Origin: Lepeophtheirus salmonis
Taxonomy: Eukaryota > Arthropoda > Copepoda > Siphonostomatoida > Caligidae
Assembly: GCF_016086655.4 (NCBI RefSeq)
Contig: NC_052140.2
Span: 3,410,001 to 3,474,000 of the forward strand
Direction of reading: 5' to 3'
DNA: 64,000 bases
Each line of letters starts with the position of its first letter. Position 1 is the first letter of the stretch. Both the position numbers and the translations under genes were made by a program. The notes under the pieces were generated by a model. That model made no database searches. It had not been told where the DNA came from and was given only the letters and a program-made list of their open reading frames with translations. This document shows positions 54,356 through 64,000 of this stretch, piece by piece.

Positions 54356-56028
54356 TTTTTTTTATATATGTGATTTGCAAATTTTGGTAGATAAGTATTG
54401 AAGAAAAGTCATTTTTGGAATATTTTGATTATTCTCACTAGAAACTTTAAAATTAGTTTTCACGATTTGCCACCTCAAACTGTAGATATACATTTTCACA
54501 TTCAAAAAATATTCTTATGAAAAAAAACCTTGTGAGTTTTTTTTTATTTGCATGAAAAAATCATGGTTTTCTTGTAAAGTGAAAAAAAACCATGTTCATT
54601 TTTTTTTTTAAAAAGAGCACATCAAAAAATAAATATTTTGGAAATTTATTTAAGATTAAGATAAGACAAATTATTTTTGACTAGTTATAAAAGTTTGGGG
54701 ACTATTTATAAAATATTATCCTTTAAATGCCATAAAAGTATACAATTTCCTGTTATACAACAAAAATTGCATGTTTTTTTTTTTTGTTTTTTTGTGTTAA
54801 AATTAATCATTTAAATCCTTGTAGAGTCAAAATAAAATGTTTGATAATCATATCTTCTTAGCTTACAACATTTATCATGAAAATATATATTTATTATTTC
54901 GGTTTGGTAAAATCATTATTTTTGTATGTAGAAAAAATGTAATTTTTATTTTTTTAATTATTACTAAGCTACAATTGAAATAAATTGCAATGTTATAAAA
55001 AAAATATAATTCAATGATTGCACTACATAAGCAAGGTCGAACGATTTTTAACAAATTTGGGTGAAGATTCCGTTGTATTCTTCCCAAAATTATTTTCATT
55101 TTCTTTCTACAAATTATTTATAGAATCTCTATGTGTGCGTCACAAATTATACTTCAGATTTCCAAAATTGATTGTCACAGAAAATAAAATAAATTTGAAA
55201 AGCCTAATAGGATCAAATAAAGTCTCTTAAATCAAGCAAAGGCTCTAATTTATAGCTAATCTTCTTTTATATCTGAATTATCATTCAATGCTACGATGCT
55301 CATAATTGACTCAAATATGTCAATATAATATTACAAAATATTTACGAAGTAAAAAAATATACTTTTGTTCTTGATTTTAGCTTAAAATTGTTTTTATGTT
55401 GATGCAGTACAAGTGCTATAATTTTAAATATAAAATAGACGCCTTATGTAAAGTTGACTACAGTAATATTATTTAAATTTGATGGAGGCATTTATTAATT
55501 GATACTGTTTATTTGTGTGTCCTTTCAAAATACAAGTTAAAATTAAATTTATGTAAATAATTTGACACAAAAACAAAATAATTCATACTAATAGCTAAAA
55601 CAACAACAAAGTATTTTAATTGCTTATATATATGTAGATAGGTTGAATATTTTCCATAGTTCATTAAGTATTTGCATCATATAAAACTTTGCCTGACATA
55701 CAAAAGATATCGTTTCAAATATACGTGAATAATGATGCATTCATAGTCAATTTAGAATTGTAATATAATTTGAAAGAGAGTAAAGTATCAATGCCATGTA
55801 GCCAGACATTGTACTTTTTGATATAAGTGTCACAGTGGTACTCATATGTATAAAGTTTATTAGATGACAATCATAAATATGAAAATATTTATTATATTAG
55901 ACATATATTTTATATTTTGGCATTTACCAATATTTCATCCGCCAATTGTAATGTTTTTTTTAACAAATAATACTAATGGGTATAAAAAATATGTTAATTA
56001 AATACAATCTAATTTTTAAGAACATTTA
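54356..56028. other. AT-rich spacer
   Basis: No gene or repeat supported; long A and T runs are common. Confidence 0.35.
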
Positions 56029-56656
56029 GGGTGCGACCTGAATTTAACGACCAACACGATTTGGTAAAAATGGATTTTCTCCTTAATTAATCTGTTAAAC
56101 AAAAACTAATGCCGAATAAAAACTAAGTTATTTTTTATTATCATTCAATATAATTCCCTTTGGTGTCGATAAAGGCCTCGATTCTACTTCAGTAAAAGAA
56201 GCAGGTCTTGAGAACAGTCGCCTTTGGTGGATTCCAGAATTCTTCCTGCATCCTGTACACCAGCTCAGGTTTTTGTTGGAGAAGAATCTGTTGGTATCTA
56301 AATCAACTTTACTCCACACAAATGAGTCCATTGTGTTGACAAACAAGTCAAGGTTTTCTTTGCAGTATGGAATAGTTTTTGATTCATAATCCCAACCGGA
56401 CTCTTCCATTTCCTTCTTGACTTTCCAGACAAAGGTCCTATCTAGGTTTCAGAAGTTTGCAATCTCAAGTCTTGTCTAGTCTTCAGAGGGTTGTAAAAAG
56501 GTCAATTTACCTTTTCCAAGATTATGGAATAAATACTTCGTTGATCGTTGCCATTTTTAATTGACGCCAAACACTTCGGGATAACTGCAAAAAACAAACA
56601 AAAAAAACACATCCTACTTGCACATACACAGCTGATAGTCATGTGGGTGGCGGCCT
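56029..56656 (-). mobile_element. Internally deleted mariner-like element
   Basis: Minus-strand transposase remnant from ATG at 56554 (MATINEVFIP) to the stop at 56141 (end DTKGNYIE). Between them are AVEFWNPPKA-like and SFVWSKVDLDTNRF pieces from the C-terminal third; most of the catalytic core is gone, leaving about 410 bp of the usual 1 kb. The 3' end GGGTGCGACCTGAATTTAAC follows a TA at 56027-56028. A diverged partner, GGTGGCGGCCTTA, is at about 56647, so the 5' end probably lies near 56656, inside the start of the large repeat. Confidence 0.6.
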
Positions 56657-58871
56657 TATACTTGGTTTTACTAAATTTAAATCAAACTAATGTTACATAA
56701 ATAAAAAAAAATTCATAATGAGTTTACTTCAGAGGTTAATATCTCAAAATCTTCTTCAGCTCATTTTTTGTTGTTGTTGTTGTCAAGACATAAGACTCGG
56801 TTTTTGGAATCTTTTTGTAAAAAAAATTCAAAACTGCACAATTATTCTCAAAAAATTTCAAAAATCCAATACCTGTCACAAAAAATTAAATTTTTAGTAA
56901 TAAAATGTTTAATATAAAACTTTTGGGGAAAATTTCAAAAATTCAGAGCTATCAACAAAAACAAAATTTTTTCCCAAAAAAATTGAAAAATTTAATTAAA
57001 TTTTAAATATTTTAAATTCTTCAAATATCTAATCTATTAAGGTAAAATTTTTTCTTAATTACATCTTATTACTGATGATACACTATCAGTTTTTTGGGTT
57101 TTATGGTTGTGTGCATTTTCGAAGTGGCATCCTTAAAAAACACTTTGAGATATGAAGAATTGATCCTAATTTTATTTAAAAAAATCAATAATTTATTAGC
57201 GAAAAAATAAAACTTCCATTCCAAGTCCCAGGAATCTGGTCTGATCATAATTAAACATTGCTCAAAAGATGAATCTTCAATTTATAAACAACTTTTATTT
57301 TATAATGAAAGTCTGTATTTGTCTTTGTTTTTTGCCAGCAAAGTTCGGAGTCAGGTCAAGTGCCACAATGTTTATTTAAATACAGAATTTAATCTCATTA
57401 TTAATATTATAGCTATTTGACACCGATTTAACAAAATTAGTCATACTTATAAATTATTTTTTAAAATATCTATTGAGAGTTTTTATGTTTAATATCAAAT
57501 GTGTATCAAGGCTAAACTTGAACCCGAATAGAGATCTGTTGTCTCTAACCTTAACATATACCCATGGACTATGGTGCGACTCAAACCTCTCGAATGGGTA
57601 CTTGAGCTCACTCTCTCCATCATTGGCTCCGGTACAAAAGACTCGACATCATACCTTGATATAGTTTACCAAATATATTTTTTTTCAGAGGTCTCAAAAT
57701 TCCCCACGATTTAAAAATGAAAGCTGATAAGCATAGTATTCTTTAAATTTCAGCGAGCATTTCAAAAACTTTTATGAAACTAATATGGAAAGAGAACATT
57801 CAAACTACAAAAAATATATTCAATGTCAATTATTTTAAATGTAGACAAATAGCTCTTCTTTAAAGTGGATCTATATTTTAAAACAAAAATTGCAGTTTTT
57901 TTTAATTTGAGTCAGAAACCAAAAATGTTCCGTTTCTACTAAAAATACAAATGAAAAAATAATATTTTATTAAACTTAAAAATGATTAAAAACACGCATA
58001 AAAGAACGTGGAATATAAAGATTTTTAAATTGAAGGGAGTTAAAGACAATGTATGGAATTTGACCTTTTCCAACAGTTTTGTCATGGTCACTTCCATTTG
58101 GACCATTCTCAAAATAAACCTAAACTCCATCTTCTTTGATTTTGTTCCTCCCTTCTCTTGCACTCCAAATACTCGTGTTCAGTGATGATTTGTTATATTG
58201 CAGACATATTTTTATTCATTTGGAGAACTCATTTTTACTAAAAGCGTGTATAGTTGTGGCCTGCATTGTCATATTAAAGCTAAAAGATAACGACAATGTA
58301 TATATAAAATAAAATATTATAAATTAGAATTTAGATGAGATTTATTTTTGAGTGCGTGTAGCTAAAACTCAGCCCATTATATAAAAAAAAGGGGTGTACA
58401 TAAATTTAAATTTAACATAAATTTCTACACGTTTTTAGCATCTCTGCAACCTGAAAAATGTGTTATAATTTTCTCAATGGGTTATATATATTTTTTTTAT
58501 GGTTGTGAAGGGAACATCCAAGTATTTAGTAATTACGTGCATGTGTGCTCATGAAAAAGGGAGAATAACATTGAAGATTTTTCTGGGAGTTATCTTCTAT
58601 TTCATAAAAGCAAAGTGTGTCTGTTTATCAAGCGCCTAATTACTCAAAGTAATACTGGTAAGTACTACCCCTCCTAATAAATAACGAATCTATAATAAAA
58701 AATATAATCGGGGAAATTTCAAGTTATTCACCTTTTTGAAGAAATATCACTTAATTGTTTAATAAACTAATTTTAAAAAGATCATGTTTTGTATTAAAAT
58801 CAAGTTAAATAGAAATACAAAATTAGGCTATCATGTAATCGAGCAAACTAGAATTTTTAATTTGATGCATC
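56561..58871 (+). repeat. Large non-coding repeat, copy 2
   Basis: Partner of 49664-52306. It begins seven bases outside the mariner ATG, so its first 95 bp are mariner 5' leader and terminal region. It carries about 85 bp at 57404-57490 not found in copy 1 and lacks about 380 bp present there. Confidence 0.85.
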
Positions 58872-60750
58872 TATTTAGAATGTAAATGTTGCAATTCATG
58901 CAATAGTTTATGTATATAAGATTATGTAGCTATGTAATTTCATAGGAGTAAATAATTATTTTGACAAATTTTATAATATTTAAAGTTATTTTACCAAAAT
59001 ACATAATAAAATATATTAAATAAGTATCATATACTTTATACATGATAGAGTTTTATTGATTCCCTTTGTAAATTATTTTTCAAACTTTCTTGAGTTATTT
59101 CTATAAGCCTGTAAAAGTCATACTTAAAAATATTAAATAATATTATAAAAAAGCCATAATTATGAGAAAGGAGTTGCAAAATTTGATGCTTCAGTATGGA
59201 AAAAACTCAAAATTCATATTAATTAATCAATATGAATTTATAAAATATATCTATATTTTTCAAGTACAAAAAATTATTTTAGAAGCTAGAAAAAAAGGTT
59301 TAATACAATAAATAATTTTTTATATCTTGTTTTGTAAAACCAAAACATTTTTTTTTCAAATTAAATTAAATATATATTATATGAAACATACATATTATCT
59401 ATATTTTTAAAGGTGAGGTTAAATAGTTCTCTGAAAGTTCCGTTGATATTATTATTGCTTATCTTAATGATTTTATATTATATGTGGTGCATCAATATAA
59501 AAACAATTTTGAAAGTAAATTAAAAAAAAAACATCTTCGTCGAGAAGATTAAAAACCCTTTGCCTTTTTTTATTCCTGTTTACTTATTTTTTGTCCGGTT
59601 TTGATGAAATTAAAACAATGGGCAAGAAAAACAACACATCCATAGGAAATTTATTTGAAATGCCATCTGAAATATTACAAAGTGCGAAAAAATTAATTTT
59701 TTACGCCGGGGAAAATTTCCTTGTCGCACTCTGTAGTTCAAGGAAATTACCTCCGGTGGTTGAAAAGCCAATTCTGAATATTGGGAATTAATTAATAATT
59801 AAATAGTTCAAGTTTTATGGGTTATTTTAAAAGGTTTATTACTCATAGTTCGTGTTAGTTGAATACATTTTGATTAAAGTATGTATGGAAACAAAATCAA
59901 ACCCTTGCATCGTTCAACATTAAAAGTTCATATACACAATTGTGGTTTTATTTTATTTATGAAAATGGGATAAATACATTATTATAATAATAATAAACGG
60001 AATTGATTCTTTAAAAAAAAATTTAGGAATTTTTTTTTAACTTGAAACATGTATGTACTTGTAACTTGAATAAAATGGAAAGATCAAGAAGGACTCAAGA
60101 CCAAATGACGAATGAATATTGTTCACTATGTATTTGATTTTGAAACATTATCCTCATCAATCGGTTTATTTAATATACATAGATGAAACAGAGTTCTCAG
60201 TTAATTTTGTAAAGCCTCACGGTAAACATTTCTTTGATTCCGCTAATTTTCGAGCACAAATATTAAGTCTTTTGTGAAATTCTCTCTCAGATATTCTTTT
60301 ATACTCATGATCTGCTTTGGAGATCATCATTAGAGGATAAATCATTTCTTGCAATACATATAGTACCTCTCCACTTTGTATAACCAGGATACACTCGGCC
60401 TAAAGTCTCCAATACAGACATACATAGTTGAATTTATGCATGATGTCAATAACGATGTAATGGTGGGGATGTAGGAGTTTTTGATAATGGTATAACATTG
60501 TTCCAACTCATCAATTGTCTCATACTCTATAGAACGAGCCTATAATTATATGAGTAAAAGATATATAAATAAATTTATTCATGAATTTGTGAATAAATAA
60601 GTAAAAATTTGTAAAATATTGTACCATCCAGTTATATTTCTACATAAATATAATAATAAAATAAAAAATTAACGATTTATTATACTTAAAATATAAACGC
60701 ATCAGTCTTTACTGCACCGAGACGGGACTCAAAAATCGTAGCATCATGAC
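58872..60750. other. AT-rich spacer with one small ORF
   Basis: No gene recognised. A plus-strand frame with ATG at 59618 (MGKKNNTSIGNLFEMPSEIL, ending at 59791) has well-mixed composition and could be a 57-codon peptide or an exon. No motif, splice site or relative supports it. Confidence 0.3.
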
Positions 60751-60752
60751 TA

Positions 60753-62059
60753 CAGTATATCCAAAAATTGATGGTCGTATTAAAAATATCAGTTTTCTAG
60801 TAAAAACAAATTATTTTTGGCCGGAATAAAATGAAATTTGGGCTGATACAATCATTAGGCAACATTGAATTTTTCTGATGTAATAATTTTCCATGATTGC
60901 ATCATACATCAGTATAAAAGGGGTCAGAAAACACGACAGGATGATAGTTGAAATTCAATATCCGAAATGGCGAGAGAACACTCTTTGGAGACTAGGGAGA
61001 AGGTTGTTGGCATGATAGAGGGTGGATCAAGCCAGAGAGACGTCGCTCAAAGGTTACAGATTCTTCTCAGGACCATTGAGAAATGGTGTAAGAAAACGAA
61101 GGATGGACAAACCTTTGCAAATCAGAAGGGCCGAGGAAGGAAGAAATAAATTAGCAAAGTCCCCAAACTGGTGCTTTCAAAATCTTTGAGAAAAAAGAGG
61201 CAATCCACAGGGAAACTGACAGGAAGATTGACTTCAAAGGGCTATCCAATATCCAAGCAATCTATTCACAACTACCTAAGGCACTCTTTGAATGCTTTGC
61301 CATAGAATCCCGTCTGCACTCCAAACTTTAAGAAAACCAAAGGAAGGCCCGGCCTCAATTCTGTCGTGAGTGGAAACACTGGACTGCAGATGACTGGAAA
61401 TGCATCCTTTTCATTGATGAAAGTCCATTTGAGCTATTTCATGCCCCAAATCTCCACACAGATCGGGTTTGGGAAAGAGATAATGGATATGCGGAACAAA
61501 CTCCAACTGTGAAATTTCTTCTGAAAATTCATGTTCGGGCCGTTATGAACTACCAGGTAGTGTCAGATCTTCACCACGAAACCAAACTGTGACGGCCGAG
61601 TACTACGTTAGGGAGATCCTCAGCAAGTCTCTGATGTCAGCTTTGTCTCATACTGAAGAAACTGGACCTCTTTTGAAGAGGAAAATGTTGTTTGACACAT
61701 CAGGAGCCATTTTCTTGCAGGATGGTGCTCCTACTCACCACTCCAAAAAGGCACACAAGTGGTGTTCAGACAACTTGGATTCCTGTCAACAGTCCTGATT
61801 TGTCTCTCACTGAAAATTCGGGAGCCTTGGTCCGGAGCAACTTCAGAGAATGAATTTTAAAAAAACTGACAAAAGCTTGAGAAAATTTTTCTCTAGATAC
61901 TTTGAATATACTATATGAAGGGATGCCAAATGCATAAAAAATGTATTAAGCTAAAAGGTAAATATTGGGAAGTAAATAAAGTTTTTCGCCAAAAAAGTCA
62001 CTTGTTTAGGTTATTTTATGATTTTTTTTAAAAACCACCATCAATTTTTGGACATGCTG
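60753..62059 (+). mobile_element. Tc1-like transposon with terminal repeats
   Basis: A 1307-bp element. Ends: CAGTATATCCAAAAATTGAT on the left and, reverse-complemented, CAGCATGTCCAAAAATTGAT on the right. TA stands outside the left end (60751-60752); the right side has CA, one change from TA. The plus-strand transposase starts at 60967 (MAREHSLETREKVVGMIEGG) with a helix-turn-helix and RTIEKWCKKTKD, then stops at 61147. Later pieces in other frames are LFIDESPFELFH with the first Asp (about 61410), FLQDGAPTHHSKKAHKW with the second (61713), and a weak third block, SLTENSGALVRSNF (about 61805). Many stops make it inactive as read. Confidence 0.85.
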
Positions 62060-62159
62060 CAAATAACGAAAAACATGATGTTTATGGAATCCAGAAGAGA
62101 CAACTTAAACATAATTTTCAATAGGTTTAAATACTATATTTAAGGATATGTTTTATCCA

Positions 62160-62530
62160 ATATGTCCTCTTTAACAAGCAATAACAGCCTTTGACAAGCT
62201 TGCACACAAATGAGCATCTTTTCCCGATAAATACAATTCCGTGCCACATTGGCATGATGGCAGTTCGCAGCAAATCAAAATTTGAATGAGAGTTGGGGCA
62301 GACTTTATTCTCTAATGCACCCTAAGATTCCAAGTCCAGTGGATTGAGGTCAGGGCTTGAAGAGGGCTACATGGAGGAAGGTGAGAAGTCAGCCATATTG
62401 TTACTGAAGAAGTTTTGGGTCCTCAAGGATGAATAGGGCTATAATATATGTACTTCTTAGAGCTGTAAGCAGTATATGAGATGTCAACAGTCTCGTCAGC
62501 CTTCTTGTTACCAACACATGTGAAGAGGAG
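62160..62530 (-). pseudogene. Tc1/mariner C-terminal scrap
   Basis: Minus-strand frames give SPQ-like debris, then ESK-x-CPNSHSN-like and ANCHHANVARNCIY pieces, as in the final helices after the third catalytic residue of Tc1-type transposases. The plus strand words CTTGGAATCTTAGGGTG and GGACTTGG lie in this scrap. It sits downstream of the SET-type exons of the same strand, possibly in an intron. Confidence 0.4.
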
Positions 62531-62800
62531 ATTACACACGCGTTGGATTTTTGTTATTGTTCCTACATTTTTACAATTAGAGACATCTAATACAATCAAA
62601 GCTATTGGATTTCGGGTTCAGCTGTCGTTTGATGTGTCATAAAACATTGTAATTAAAAATAATAGGCATAAAATTGTAATTAAATGGGACTGCAAGTTTT
62701 GGGTCCCCATCCGTATTTCTTAGATTATTCAAAAATATGTTTAAGTTTATTTACGCTGATGATACATAATATTTTCATTTTTAAAATTTAATCAAAAAGT

Positions 62801-63562
62801 ACCTGAGATTCAATTGTATTGTTTTGTAGTTAACAATTACATCACAATTATTACAGGACCAGTCAGATTTATAGATCAAAGAATTAACAGGAAGAAGATA
62901 GCCATTTTTGCAATGTTTACAATTAATTGCAGACATAGATATATGTTCCCAGTTCTGTTCGATCTTGCCAGCGCTGGCATTCACAATCAAAGAACCAATA
63001 CTGTTTGATGTCTTCACTCCTTCGAACATTTCCTAAAGTAAACAAATATATTTTATAATCCCTTGTAGAAACATATTTAATATTATAGATCCTATATCTT
63101 TATATAATTGTTGAAGAAACGTAGCGAGTGAAGATTTGCTCCCCTTTCTTTATGGGGATTTGTGATCGTAGCTCAAGATGAAAGTCAGGGAATTTAACAT
63201 ATGTAGTTCGTATTATTGAAACAAGCATGATTAATCAGGCAGTACACTGGATAAAGAGCCACACCAGGACAACCTCTTTCAGGACCCAGTGGCTCAAATT
63301 TCATTCCGTTGGTTTTTAAAATCCCAAGCCTACGTTGAATTTCTTTCTGATCAAAACCCAGCGATGTCGATACTTCTTTTTGATTAAATTCCTTGGATGA
63401 CGATACTTCTTTTAAAAATAATATGATGTTGAGTAGCTGTATGTTGACTTGCTGATTGAATACGGCTCGCTCTTCAATATGGTCCACAAGCACATCCATT
63501 TTTCCAAAAGTATTCGGATCACTTTTCTTCATTAAGAGCATTCGTAATGGAGTTACACATGT
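62801..63562 (-). pseudogene. Second SMYD/msta-type SET locus, partial
   Basis: Minus-strand exons of a SmydA/msta-like protein. An acceptor (TTTAACTAATAG) starts an exon at 63562 that reads TCVTPLRMLLMKKSD, a helical linker, then RRLGILKTNGMKFEP and GVALYPVYCLINHACFNNT, the NHSC-type AdoMet motif with Ala for Ser. One base out of frame, it continues at about 63200-63110 with FHLELRSQIPIKKGEQIFTR, the conserved I-x-x-GE-x-I-x-x-Y block, so a single frameshift breaks the SET domain. A further exon (63033-62801; acceptor TTTACTTTAG, donor CAG|GTACTT) has the C-terminal zinc cluster: CKHCKNGYLLP and WSCNNC. The segment with W-x-F-x-C-x-C-x-RC is not found between them. The 5' part must lie beyond 63562. 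It is a different gene from that at 48764. Confidence 0.65.
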
Positions 63563-64000
63563 CTATTAGTTAAAGAAATAAGTCAAATTAATAAAGCATC
63601 ATTATTGAGCTACGCTTTTTACTTTTACAACTAATTTACAAAATCCCATGATTATAAATTATACATGTAATATAAAAAAGGAAACAAATAAATTGGAATA
63701 TAAATAATCGAAAAAGATTTACTACAAATTATTATGAAAACCTCTTAATAAAAACAATATTCTAGATAAAGCAGACCTCTTAGAATCAAATGAACTCAAA
63801 TGATTTAGGCATCAAATGAGGTCTTACTAAGAAAAAACAATTGAAAAATTGAGGCGTTATTACTTTTCAAACAAAACCTTCAAAATATAGTATTTTTTTA
63901 CCTAAAATTATATTTTCTTAAGATTAAATAATTGTATATAAAATTTAAGCATATTTATTGAATTCAGATTCAATTTTTCAAGGAATGTACTTATTTTCAT
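63563..64000. other. AT-rich, probably intron of the SET locus
   Basis: No coding segment recognised to the window end; the upstream exons of the minus-strand SET locus should lie farther on. Confidence 0.35.

Noticed and set aside
1..64000. tRNA, rRNA or CRISPR features
   Set aside because: No tRNA-like A and B box pairs with a fold, no rRNA core words, and no spacer-separated short repeats were found by eye. A tRNA scan would be needed to exclude weak cases.

Overview
The window looks like AT-rich nuclear DNA of an invertebrate animal. Short introns with GT..AG signals, an RNase H1-like locus, two SMYD/msta-type SET loci and many broken animal transposons support this. The mix of THAP/P, Tc1/mariner, Gypsy and R2-like elements would suit an arthropod, possibly a parasitic copepod such as the salmon louse. 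That name is inference from memory of similar transposons and was not checked. No bacterial operon, rRNA, tRNA or CRISPR array was seen. Most coding-looking sequence is transposon debris; likely host genes are few.

Layout. 0.78-2.2 kb: broken R2-like non-LTR retrotransposon. 2.7-3.0 kb: MADF-like fragment. 3.2-4.74 kb: Gypsy gag scrap beside a short complete LTR element with a 5-bp target duplication. 4.8-5.4 kb: second R2-like fragment, folded head to head. 5.9-6.9 kb: broken reading frame of unknown family. 8.3-8.6 kb: short tandem repeats. 10.1-12 kb: piggyBac remnant followed by a mariner-like element with terminal repeats. 12.3-12.9 kb: second MADF-like copy and an inverted satellite piece. 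14.96 kb: possible first exon. 15.2-17.2 kb: LINE on the minus strand. 17.7-19.0 kb: THAP/P-superfamily remnant. 19.8-21.0 kb: mariner with TA flanks. 23.6-26.2 kb: long inverted repeat around 2 kb. 26.4-26.9 kb: internally deleted mariner. 27.4-28.2 kb: satellite of about 195 bp. 29.1-29.9 kb: repeated unknown coding remnant. 31.6 kb: small ORF. 33.1-34.4 kb: RNase H1-like gene. 34.7-45.9 kb: tandem duplication of a unit with a P-element-like transposon, its second copy split by a young Gypsy element. 46.2-48.5 kb: two Tc1/mariner remnants. 48.8-49.7 kb: SET/MYND gene cut off by a repeat. 49.7-52.3 and 56.6-58.9 kb: two copies of a non-coding repeat, one attached to a mariner. 60.7-62.1 kb: Tc1 element with terminal repeats. 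62.2-62.5 kb: another Tc1 scrap. 62.8-63.6 kb: second SET-type locus, minus strand.

The most informative part is 33-46 kb. A P-like THAP transposon seems to sit in a short intron of a small minus-strand gene. The whole block was then duplicated in tandem, and a Gypsy element later inserted into the terminal repeat of one copy. The Gypsy LTRs differ at one of 92 positions and its pol lacks an RNase H region. The nearby RNase H1-like locus has three hybrid-binding repeats and a Tyr where the first catalytic Asp should be. Many frames break at homopolymers, so some frameshifts may be assembly errors rather than true decay.
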